Positions 20,410-29,076 of a DNA stretch of 45,769 nt are shown piece after piece. Numbering within the stretch: the stretch's first letter is position 1; each line of letters begins with the position of its first letter. The position numbers and the translations under genes are program-made. The notes under the pieces are model-generated. The model was not told the DNA's origin. It did not search any database and saw nothing but the letters and a program-made list of their open reading frames with translations. This DNA comes from Magnetococcales bacterium (GTDB taxonomy: Bacteria > Pseudomonadota > Magnetococcia > Magnetococcales > JADFYX01), in assembly GCA_015231305.1 (NCBI GenBank), contig JADGBW010000012.1:1-45769 (forward strand), written 5' to 3'.

Positions 20410-20853
20410 ATGCAACCTGAAATCACTCTAGAAGCCCTTGTAAAATTTATCAAAAAAATACAAGGCTTTGAGATTTTGTCTCATGGGGAAATTAAACAGC
20501 ACATCGCTCCAATTATAAGCATATCCATGTATGCCCCAGGACAGCTTATTTTAAAACAAGGCGATGAGGGTAAATCTGTTTTTTTTCTCTATAGCGGACA
20601 TGCGCGAGCTAATGTTCATGTAAACTCTGAAACAACCCTGCATAATGACATGAAAGAGGGTGGCATTTTTGGTGAGCTGGCACTTGTAACAAACGAAAAA
20701 AGAAGTGCCGATGTAGTAGCAGTTTCAGATGTTTGCTGTCTATCCATAGATATTGAAACTTTCCAGAAAGTAATGTTAAACAATTGGAAAATTACAAAAG
20801 CCATTGCTATACTTATAGGCAACAGAAGAGTAAAACAGCTTCCTGGTTATTAA
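20410..20853 (+). CDS. Single-domain cyclic-nucleotide-binding protein
   Basis: LILKQGDEGKSVFFLYSGHARA...GGIFGELALVTNEKRSADVVAVSDVCCLSID; phosphate-binding cassette FGELAL...KRSA. Confidence 0.85.
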   Translation: MQPEITLEALVKFIKKIQGFEILSHGEIKQHIAPIISISMYAPGQLILKQGDEGKSVFFLYSGHARANVHVNSETTLHNDMKEGGIFGELALVTNEKRSADVVAVSDVCCLSIDIETFQKVMLNNWKITKAIAILIGNRRVKQLPGY

Positions 20854-20950
20854 TTAAAAACTGTTTTTAAAAATTTTAAAATCTCAATTTTTAAATGTTG
20901 CGACCCCTTCCTTATCTATCAGATTATATTGAAATTTCTAAAAAAACAGA

Positions 20951-23497
20951 TTATTTATAACCTACCTCCAACTTTTTATATAAACGATGGGCTACACCCA
21001 TTGGCGCTGCTTGTTTTCTCTCTATCGACTGAACATCACGTATTGTAGTAGCCTTAAAAGGTTTAACAGTTAAAGGTGGGGTTGCTTCTCCACGTGTCTG
21101 GTTATTAGCTGCATTTTCTGGTTTTTTATTTTCCAGTATCACACTCTTTTTTGGAGTTACAGCAACACTTTCTTTATCTCCTGATGGACCTTTTGCCCCC
21201 ATGGGACCTTGTTTTCCTGAAAATCCAATTATACCTCTCTCACCCCTAGGGCCAGTATCTCCTTTTGGTCCACGCTCACCTTGTTTTCCTTGCTTTCCTT
21301 CCACCCCAATTGGGCCAATTGCTCCCACCTCCCCTTTTTCTCCGACATCCCCTTTGGGGCCAGTCTTCCCTTGAGGTCCAGTATCCCCTTTTGGGCCAAT
21401 TTCTCCTTTTACTCCTTGCTCTCCTGGTGTGCCTCTGGGTCCAGGTCTACCTTTAAGACCTTGCTTTCCTCTATCCCCTGGCTCCCCTTTAACACCTTGC
21501 CTGCCTTTTGCTCCTGTATTGCCTTTTTTGCCCTGTTTTCCTTTGGCTCCAGGTTTGCCTTCAGGGCCAACTTTCCCTTGTGGTCCTGGTTCACCTTTGT
21601 CGCCTTTTTCTCCTATTTTCCCATTTTCTCCTGCTGGGCCAACCTCACCTTTATCACCTTTTTCACCTTTATCTCCCCGCTCCCCTTTTTCACCTGTATT
21701 ACCTATTTCTCCTTTAGGGCCAACTTCACCTTGTGGGCCTTGCTCTCCAACATCACCTTTAGGGCCAGACTCACCTCTATCACCTTTGGGACCAGTTAGC
21801 CCTATAGGACCAATATCTCCTTTAGGGCCAACTATACCCTGTATACCTTGCGCGCCATCTTTACCTGCCGGACCTGTTTTTCCTAATGGCCCATGATCAC
21901 CTTTATCACCTTTAATACCAGGCTCTCCCTTATCTCCTTTTTCACCAGCTGGACCTGTTTTTCCTACTGGGCCAACAGCTCCTACTGGGCCAACTTCACC
22001 TGTTTTACCCATTGGACCTGCTGGGCCAACTTCACCTGTTTTACCCATTGGACCTACTGGACCAACTTCACCTGTTTTACCCATTGGACCTGCTGGGCCA
22101 ACTTCACCTGTTTTACCCATTGGACCTACTGGACCAACTTCACCTGTTTTACCCATTGGACCTATTGGGCCAATTTCACCAACTGGACCCATTACACCAG
22201 CTGGACCTTGAGCACCAACTGGTCCAATTTCTCCTTTTTCTCCTACATCTCCTTTAGGGCCAGGCTTTCCTTCAATGCCAGGCGAACCATCTGCCCCTTT
22301 TGGGCCACGCTGACCAATATCTCCTTTTATTCCGGGAACACCTTGCTCACCCTTTTCACCGCGTTCTCCTTTTTCACCACGTTCACCCTTTTCACCGCGT
22401 TCACCCTTTTCTCCTGGCACTCCCTTTGGGCCAATTTTACCCTCTTTGCCAGTCGGACCAATAGGACCAATAGGACCAACCTGCCCAGTTATATCTATAG
22501 ATTTAATCTCTTTTTGCAGTTGAGATACCTTGTAGTCAACACGGGTGATTGGCTCATAAATATTTTTAGCAAAAAGATCGGCAATTATGGTTTCCAACAT
22601 ATCCAGAGATGGTGTCTCTTTTTGACTGTTTTTTTCACCCTGCTCAATTTCTCCTCGAAGGGTTAAAATATTTCTCATCCATCTCTTTTCATCTTTTATC
22701 TTAACTTCATGCCTAAATAAGGCTTGGCTCATACTGTTAAACTCTTCAACAGATTGATGAGGAATTCCACCTATGGGTTGTAACTGATGACCATAATCAC
22801 CTAGCTTGATCAGCGACATACCGTTTTGTAGATAATTAACCCCACTTTCAAACCAAACCCTAAACAGGTACCAAATAACAAGCATAGAGAATAAAAAGAA
22901 GAGACTACATATAGTTATGTCTTGTCTGCTGGCAGCAGTGCTAATATGATTTATTGCTGATTTTTGTACTAAAAAACTAGTAACACCATGCAGGGTTGGT
23001 TTTATCCTCTCACTTTTATTTTCTGCTTTTGCTAATTGCAACCAGATAGGGTGAAAATATTGATACACCTCTTTTTCATTATCATCTAGATTAGTAACAA
23101 ACCATACTTTAGCCTCTGAATTATTTTGAAAATATTTAAGTGCTCTGTTCTCAATGTCGTTACTATTGTCACTTTGAGGAACCATTCTATTTAAAATATA
23201 ATTAAACTGCATATCTACTGGATATTGCTCTTGATAACTATTGAAAATTTTAACCATTACTTGTTGAGTAAGAAAATAGTCCATAGTCAAGCCAGAAAAC
23301 TCACCAGAAACAGAGCTTTTTTTCTTAAATTCTTGGGCTGAAACAGTCAACAACTGGTGGATTTGAGTTGTTTTATCTTTAAGGATCTCTATACCGTCTC
23401 TTTGTGTACGGCTAGAAATAAGATACTCAAATAAGACGATATTCATCAAAAAGAGCAGAGCTATAATAGTTACAGTCCATAGCCTAGACATTATCAT
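20951..23497 (-). CDS. Receptor-like membrane protein (TM-periplasmic loop-TM-HAMP-like) with long collagen-like Gly-X-Y domain
   Basis: TM1 IIALLFLMNIVLFEYLI; about 160-aa loop; TM2 ITICSLFFLFSMLVIWYLF; HAMP-like GMSLIKLGDYGHQLQ...EEFNSMSQALFRHE; then uninterrupted (GXY)n from GQV to GDK. Confidence 0.9.
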   Translation of the reverse strand: MIMSRLWTVTIIALLFLMNIVLFEYLISSRTQRDGIEILKDKTTQIHQLLTVSAQEFKKKSSVSGEFSGLTMDYFLTQQVMVKIFNSYQEQYPVDMQFNYILNRMVPQSDNSNDIENRALKYFQNNSEAKVWFVTNLDDNEKEVYQYFHPIWLQLAKAENKSERIKPTLHGVTSFLVQKSAINHISTAASRQDITICSLFFLFSMLVIWYLFRVWFESGVNYLQNGMSLIKLGDYGHQLQPIGGIPHQSVEEFNSMSQALFRHEVKIKDEKRWMRNILTLRGEIEQGEKNSQKETPSLDMLETIIADLFAKNIYEPITRVDYKVSQLQKEIKSIDITGQVGPIGPIGPTGKEGKIGPKGVPGEKGERGEKGERGEKGERGEKGEQGVPGIKGDIGQRGPKGADGSPGIEGKPGPKGDVGEKGEIGPVGAQGPAGVMGPVGEIGPIGPMGKTGEVGPVGPMGKTGEVGPAGPMGKTGEVGPVGPMGKTGEVGPAGPMGKTGEVGPVGAVGPVGKTGPAGEKGDKGEPGIKGDKGDHGPLGKTGPAGKDGAQGIQGIVGPKGDIGPIGLTGPKGDRGESGPKGDVGEQGPQGEVGPKGEIGNTGEKGERGDKGEKGDKGEVGPAGENGKIGEKGDKGEPGPQGKVGPEGKPGAKGKQGKKGNTGAKGRQGVKGEPGDRGKQGLKGRPGPRGTPGEQGVKGEIGPKGDTGPQGKTGPKGDVGEKGEVGAIGPIGVEGKQGKQGERGPKGDTGPRGERGIIGFSGKQGPMGAKGPSGDKESVAVTPKKSVILENKKPENAANNQTRGEATPPLTVKPFKATTIRDVQSIERKQAAPMGVAHRLYKKLEVGYK
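21981..22160 (-). repeat. Five tandem 36-bp coding repeats (GPMGKTGEVGPV/A units)
   Basis: CCT(A/G)CTGG(G/A)CCAACTTCACCTGTTTTACCCATTGGA x5, starting at 21981, 22017, 22053, 22089 and 22125; units 2 and 4 are identical, units 3 and 5 are identical. Confidence 0.95.
22350..22418 (-). repeat. 18-bp tandem coding repeats (GEKGER)n
   Basis: CCCTTTTCACCGCGTTCT / CCTTTTTCACCACGTTCA / CCCTTTTCACCGCGTTCA / CCCTTTTCTCC. Confidence 0.85.
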
Positions 23498-23783
23498 ATG
23501 CTTGTTTCCTTATTATAAGCATTTGAACAATATTGCCGGGTAAAAAGAAGCTTTGCATCTAATTTAGGGAAAAATGTTCTATATTCAATAATAGTTATTA
23601 ATTTCATATTGCCTATAATATCAATGTTTTATGCTGCAATATTAACCTGGTTAAGCTACTAAAGCCTACTGACATAATTATTAAAACAGCAAAATACATT
23701 CCAGTTTAAAATTAGTAGGCACAAACATTTTTTAACGTAAGCAAACCTCCACAACTCTTGCCATGGTAGTTTAACCTTTATAC

Positions 23784-23928
23784 GGCAGTTGTCCCCACGC
23801 ACCTGACACAAGCTATTGATTCACCTGGCATATTTGAGGGAAATCTTATCACCAACAAGATGATTGCGATTTCCCCAAATACACCAAATAAACCAATATC
23901 TTACGCCATGCACGTACCGCCAACTGCC
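23784..23928 (-). repeat. Hairpin/MITE-like intergenic element, complete copy
   Basis: Begins GGCAGTTGTCCCCACGCACCTG and ends CGTACCGCCAACTGCC; roughly 65-nt arms are imperfectly complementary; homologous to 1-122 in opposite orientation. Confidence 0.75.
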
Positions 23929-24240
23929 AAATATTGGTTTAATTACGTTAAGTCAATTGTAGTAATGTATTGATTTATTTAGGATATGAACAAATGGTTA
24001 TAGTTATTTCAAGTCAGAAACAGATACTCTACAACCAACATTATGTCTTTCCCCTCAAAAGCGGGAATAACGAGGGTTTCTTATTGTGTACAGTTTTTTA
24101 AGTGAAGCCATTACAAATATGAAATTTACGAAAACTAGCTTATTTTTTTATTTTTACGATAACCCATTAATTATAAATTATCGCTTTTGAGTCAGGAACA
24201 GTATATTAACTGTTAAATATTTGAAATTATTATAAATTTA

Positions 24241-25074
24241 TCAACTACTGCTATTAATACTAAAAATTAATTTGTTAAGTGCATCTAAGGAGCTTTCAAA
24301 ACCTGGTTTTAATTCTACAACCAAAAGGTCGATAAGTTTGTTGTCTCCATTCATAGCATATTGTTGTATATCAGCAACTTGGCCAGCAAGCTTTTCTAAG
24401 CCTAGGTGAATCGCCATGCCTTTCATTCTATGGCTTACTTCAATTAACCCCTCCATATTTTTTGAAGCTGCAAATCGTTCAATTTGTTGCACCATACTTG
24501 TACCAGAACTTTTAAATGAATCTACCACATAAAAGAGTTTATCAGGAGACAACGAAGCAACCAGCTTTTGTATATATGGTTTATTTAACAACAAGTTGCC
24601 TTCGTCATCATAAACATGTTTTTCCATGCCACCTTTAACCTGTTCTAGATTATTAGAAATTTGAATTTTGCAATCAGCATAGTCATGCAAGCTATCTAAC
24701 AATAATTTTCTTTCAATTGGTTTAGTTAGGTATAGGTCGCAACCCGCGCAATAACTGGCATCTTTATCTTCTTTAAATGCCATTGCTGTGAGAACTGCGA
24801 TGGGAGTTCTTTTAATATTTCTGTCTGATTCTTCCCAGGCACGAATTTTTTTGATAGTTGTAAGGCCATCCATTTGTGGCATCATTATATCAATAAAAAC
24901 CATGTTATAATGGTTACTCTGCATTTTTTTAAAAGCATCAACACCATTGTCAGCGGTATCAACATTACAGTAACCATTTAAAAATGCTATAAATGTGAAC
25001 AGGCTAGAGGGGTCATCGTCTACTAACAAAACCTTTGGCAGAGCCTGTCTATTGCTAGTTAATTCGTTATTCAA
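24241..25074 (-). CDS. Response regulator REC + Hpt protein
   Basis: VLLVDDDPSSLFTF, MVFIDIMMPQMDGL, LTAM, LTKPIE; Hpt motif EVSHRMKGMAIHLGLEKLAGQ. Confidence 0.85.
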   Translation of the reverse strand: MNNELTSNRQALPKVLLVDDDPSSLFTFIAFLNGYCNVDTADNGVDAFKKMQSNHYNMVFIDIMMPQMDGLTTIKKIRAWEESDRNIKRTPIAVLTAMAFKEDKDASYCAGCDLYLTKPIERKLLLDSLHDYADCKIQISNNLEQVKGGMEKHVYDDEGNLLLNKPYIQKLVASLSPDKLFYVVDSFKSSGTSMVQQIERFAASKNMEGLIEVSHRMKGMAIHLGLEKLAGQVADIQQYAMNGDNKLIDLLVVELKPGFESSLDALNKLIFSINSSS

Positions 25075-25126
25075 AATTTTCTACTCCTAAAAAATGGCTA
25101 GAAAAAATTTCGTTTAACCTAATTTC

Positions 25127-25165
25127 GGCAGTTGGCTGAATGTTAGACATTAAGGGACAACTGCC
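25127..25165. repeat. 39-bp minimal hairpin sharing the termini of the MITE-like element
   Basis: GGCAGTTGGCTGAATGTTAGACATTAAGGGACAACTGCC: termini GGCAGTTG...CAACTGCC match those of the 145-bp element. Confidence 0.5.
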
Positions 25166-25618
25166 ATAATTTAGATTTAAGAATATTAGAGAGCAACCAT
25201 TTTAAGATTTCACAATAAAAATAATATATATAGCGTTTATTTACAATAATTAAATAGTATTTCACATAATATTTCTTACCTATATCACTGTTATTATACA
25301 CAATTTACAGTAATGGCATATATTTAAATATTCATATAATACAAAAAAAAGCAGCATTTCGATTTACCTTCATAGTCTGCTCATCATCCCCTACTAATTT
25401 GATATTTGCCATAAATATTATTAGAATACCTTTATAAATATACAAAGCATTTCGACATGAAATGGAGAAAATTATAACAAAAACAATAATATGACTAGTA
25501 TAATATCACAATAAAACCAACGATCTATACAACTATAAATTGTATATATTATCCACAAAAAAAATAAAGCAGCAGTCTGGCTTTAAAGGTATCGAGCTTA
25601 TAAGAGGGGCCTGATTTT

Positions 25619-28600
25619 TTGAGACACTGGCTGGACAGATTTCCTCTAGCTATTCAAGCCGTTGTTGTCGGCTTATTAGTAACTATATTAATTAGCTTTG
25701 GGATAGATCGCTTTCAATCTTCACGTTTTAGAGGTATAGCATCTTATGCTTTACATAAAGAACTTGGGCATAACCTACATGTCGCCCGAGAAAGTATGGA
25801 CAGCTATAAACAACAATTCAATAACCTCTCTCGTTTGTTAGCAGAAAATTACCGCCTTATACACTACACTAATACCAGCACCTGGCAAAAAAACAAAAAA
25901 ACTATAACAAACAAAACCCCGCCTCAATGGCTCCCCCATGTTGGTATGTGGCGCAATGTACTGCCTAGCCATTTTCTACTTTTCTCCAAAGATAAGCAGC
26001 TAAACGAAACCTACTCACCCACAGGAGAGACAATACCTAATTGGATTATACAACAACTATCTCACTACCTAGATAAAAGTAACAACCAAGCCATTACCAC
26101 GGGCACTAAAGATAAAATTTCTTTTATTACTACTTCTACTATAAACAGCGATATTGATGGCAAGCCTGTAGGATTTCTTATGCTCATAAGGGAGATAAAT
26201 GACAACCTTATGAATAAAATTTATCCTTACATTGGAGACGATGGGCAAGTTGTATTAATAATGGCACACTCTCCCACACGTGTGATTGCCGATAACCTAC
26301 CCCATGATATCGAGGAGAACCGGCTTGAAACTATTTTAAATAATTATGAGATAGTCGGTAAAGAATATGAAAATGGTAGCAGCTCTGAGGTTGCTATTAA
26401 CCTTGCTGTTGTGGCTAAAAAAAGACGCGTGCAAGAGTTTATCGATCATCTTTTAGGTGAAGAGAGACTTTCACGAATTTTAATGGCTAGTATTTTAATT
26501 GCTGCACTTTTAGGGCTGGCCCTTATTGTTGTCTTTCGAGTTCGTAAGTTAACAGCAGGTGTACACAGGGCTTCTCAAGAACATCTCGGCATTACTATTG
26601 AGAGCAATAGGTTTGGTGATGAATTATGCATACTTTCTCAAGCTATGTCGAAACTAGAAGAGAGCAATGCACGGGCTTTAAGGTCCAGGGCCATAATTAC
26701 TGAGTTAGTGCGTGCAGGAAAAAAACATAAAAGCTTAACTTCCTTAATGGAAAAGTCCTTAAGACTATTACAGACTGGAACATGGCAGATTAAAAATAGT
26801 AAGGGGGCTATTTTTCTTATAAATGCCAAGAGTAAAGAGCTAGATTTAACGGCGCAAAGCGGTCTAGAAAAAGATTTTGCCAACAAATGCAAAACATACA
26901 ATTTAGGCCATATACTCTCCTTACAAACGGTTAAAAACAGAGAAATACTTTTTATCGAAAAAAATGAAAATGATCACGAAATATATTCTGATGGTTTATT
27001 TGAACACGGCTACTACTCCATACCAATTATTTCACAAAACAGTTTATTGGGTGTTATAATACTTTTTCTTAATGAAAATATTGTAATAGATACAGAGGAA
27101 GAGGACTATCTATGGAGCATATCTCATAGTATAGCTAGCTTGTTAGAACATTTTAATACTGATCATTTATTAACTGAAGCTAAAAAATCTGCTGAGCTTG
27201 CCAACCAAGCAAAAAGTAATTTTTTGGCCAATATGAGCCACGAAATTCGCACCCCCATGAACGCTATTATTGGTATGGGGCATCTTTTATTAAAAACTGA
27301 GATATCTGATAAACAACATGATTATCTAAATAAAATTCAGGGGGCATCACGCACTTTACTTGGTATTTTGAATGATATTTTGGACTTTTCCAAAATTGAA
27401 GCAAATAAACTGCAAATGGAAAGTGTGAATTTTTCAATAAAAGATGTACTACAAAACGTCACTGACATAATTATCACCAAAACTGATGAAAAAGGAATTG
27501 AGTTAATACATAATTGCCACACTGACACTCCATTGAACCTAATTGGTGACCCACTACGTCTTGGTCAGGTACTTATTAATTTAGCTAATAATGCCGTGAA
27601 GTTTACGGATTCGGGAAAGATAATAATTTCCATTGAGCCTGCACATCTCACAGAAAAATTTGCTTGGCTTAAATTTTCAGTAAGCGATACAGGCATAGGA
27701 TTAACCCAAAAGCAAGTTGATAATCTTTTTGTTGCATTCAGCCAAGCCGATACATCTATTACCAGAAAATATGGTGGAACTGGACTTGGATTAACTATCT
27801 GTGAAAGATTAGTAGGTATGATGGGTGGCAATATTAGTGTTAAGAGCGAACATGGCAAAGGGTCGGTTTTCTCCTTCACAGCAGCTTTTGATATCCAACC
27901 CCAACACAGTGTAACAACCTTAGATAATTTAAAAAATATAGCTAAAAACGACAATACTACCACTAAATTATCTCCAAAAATTGCACAAATAGAATCTGAA
28001 TTACGAGCAACAATTGGAGGAGCAAAAGTTTTATTGGCTGACGATAGCTCTATCAATCAACTAGTTGGCAAGGAAATTTTAGAAGACCTCGGTCTAGCTG
28101 TCACAGTTGTAAATAATGGTCAAGATGCGGTTGATATGGCTAAGGAGCTACATAAAAATATTGAGATAATATTTATGGATCTGCAAATGCCAATTTTGGA
28201 TGGTTTTGAGGCAACAAAATATTTGCGCAGTGATCCTGATACAATGAACATTCCCATTGTTGCTATGACAGCTCATGCGATGATTGGAGATAAAGAGAGA
28301 TGTCTTTTAGCAGGCATGAACGACTACGTTGCTAAACCTATTGAGCTTGACCAGCTATATGCATGTCTGAAAAAATGTGTAAAACCCAGAAAAATTGACA
28401 AAACAGCCTTACCACAACCCCAAAAAAATAAAAGAGAAGATATGAACCTACCAGATGCACTTCCTGGAATAAACATAGAAAATGGTTTAGCTCGTGTTGC
28501 TGGAAATAAACGCCTATTTCACGAGTTAGTTACATCTTTTCTAAAAATTAACATTTCAGTTGTTTCAGAAATTAAAATTGCCCTTGGTGAAAATAATAGA

Positions 28601-29071
28601 GACAAGGCACTAAGGCTGGTACACTCAATTAAAGGAACCTCTGGCAGTATTGGAGCTTTTGGGTTGTCCACATCTGCAAAAGAGCTGGAGAAGAACATTA
28701 AAGAGGGAGACGACAACTCTATTTATGATGCTCTTAAGCACTTTGAGGTATCTCTGCAACCAGTATTTAATTCTGCTAAACTTCTGGAAGATAACTTTAC
28801 CATACAAAATTCTGCTATAGATCCTGAGATGGTTATAGAGTTAGACAAAGGGCAAGTTACACAACTAATTGCAACTTTAAAACAGTCTCTTTTAAACAAT
28901 GATATGCTGGCAAAAAAACAGTTGGTAAATCTTGAAAAACACCTCTATGGTCATGGCTTTAAAGAAGAGGTCGATACATTAAAAGATAATATTAAATCTC
29001 TAAATTTTAGCAGTGCTTTAAAGTCATTAACTGTTGTTGCAGATAAATTCGGCATAGAAAGAGAGCTGTAA
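25619..29071 (+). CDS. Hybrid sensor kinase: TM-periplasmic sensor-TM-HAMP, GAF-like, HisKA, HATPase, REC, Hpt
   Basis: TTG start preceded by [67 protein letters not shown]. Confidence 0.88.
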   Translation: MRHWLDRFPLAIQAVVVGLLVTILISFGIDRFQSSRFRGIASYALHKELGHNLHVARESMDSYKQQFNNLSRLLAENYRLIHYTNTSTWQKNKKTITNKTPPQWLPHVGMWRNVLPSHFLLFSKDKQLNETYSPTGETIPNWIIQQLSHYLDKSNNQAITTGTKDKISFITTSTINSDIDGKPVGFLMLIREINDNLMNKIYPYIGDDGQVVLIMAHSPTRVIADNLPHDIEENRLETILNNYEIVGKEYENGSSSEVAINLAVVAKKRRVQEFIDHLLGEERLSRILMASILIAALLGLALIVVFRVRKLTAGVHRASQEHLGITIESNRFGDELCILSQAMSKLEESNARALRSRAIITELVRAGKKHKSLTSLMEKSLRLLQTGTWQIKNSKGAIFLINAKSKELDLTAQSGLEKDFANKCKTYNLGHILSLQTVKNREILFIEKNENDHEIYSDGLFEHGYYSIPIISQNSLLGVIILFLNENIVIDTEEEDYLWSISHSIASLLEHFNTDHLLTEAKKSAELANQAKSNFLANMSHEIRTPMNAIIGMGHLLLKTEISDKQHDYLNKIQGASRTLLGILNDILDFSKIEANKLQMESVNFSIKDVLQNVTDIIITKTDEKGIELIHNCHTDTPLNLIGDPLRLGQVLINLANNAVKFTDSGKIIISIEPAHLTEKFAWLKFSVSDTGIGLTQKQVDNLFVAFSQADTSITRKYGGTGLGLTICERLVGMMGGNISVKSEHGKGSVFSFTAAFDIQPQHSVTTLDNLKNIAKNDNTTTKLSPKIAQIESELRATIGGAKVLLADDSSINQLVGKEILEDLGLAVTVVNNGQDAVDMAKELHKNIEIIFMDLQMPILDGFEATKYLRSDPDTMNIPIVAMTAHAMIGDKERCLLAGMNDYVAKPIELDQLYACLKKCVKPRKIDKTALPQPQKNKREDMNLPDALPGINIENGLARVAGNKRLFHELVTSFLKINISVVSEIKIALGENNRDKALRLVHSIKGTSGSIGAFGLSTSAKELEKNIKEGDDNSIYDALKHFEVSLQPVFNSAKLLEDNFTIQNSAIDPEMVIELDKGQVTQLIATLKQSLLNNDMLAKKQLVNLEKHLYGHGFKEEVDTLKDNIKSLNFSSALKSLTVVADKFGIEREL

Positions 29072-29076
29072 CCATA

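Larger units (their letters stand above)
21173..22486 (-). repeat. Collagen-like tract: 438 residues (146 Gly-X-Y triplets), no interruptions seen
   Basis: Triplet-by-triplet reading from GQV (G at residue 338) to GDK; the coordinate span of 1314 nt is divisible by 9. Confidence 0.92.

Noticed and set aside
21981-22160. 36-bp regularly repeated sequence that could be mistaken for a CRISPR array
   Set aside because: Units are contiguous with no spacers and are in frame inside the collagen CDS; no cas genes nearby.
21265-22666. Several long plus-strand ORFs (e.g. 21281-21799, 21429-21896, 21893-22666) opposite the collagen gene
   Set aside because: They are antisense shadows of the Gly-X-Y coding repeat, with low-complexity FT/PLSP-rich translations and no independent coding evidence.
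24051-24077. CCCCTCAAAAGCGGGAATAACGAGGG as a REP-like or terminator hairpin
   Set aside because: Short stem, large loop and no U-tract; only faintly similar to common CCCGC..GCGGGAAT REP motifs.
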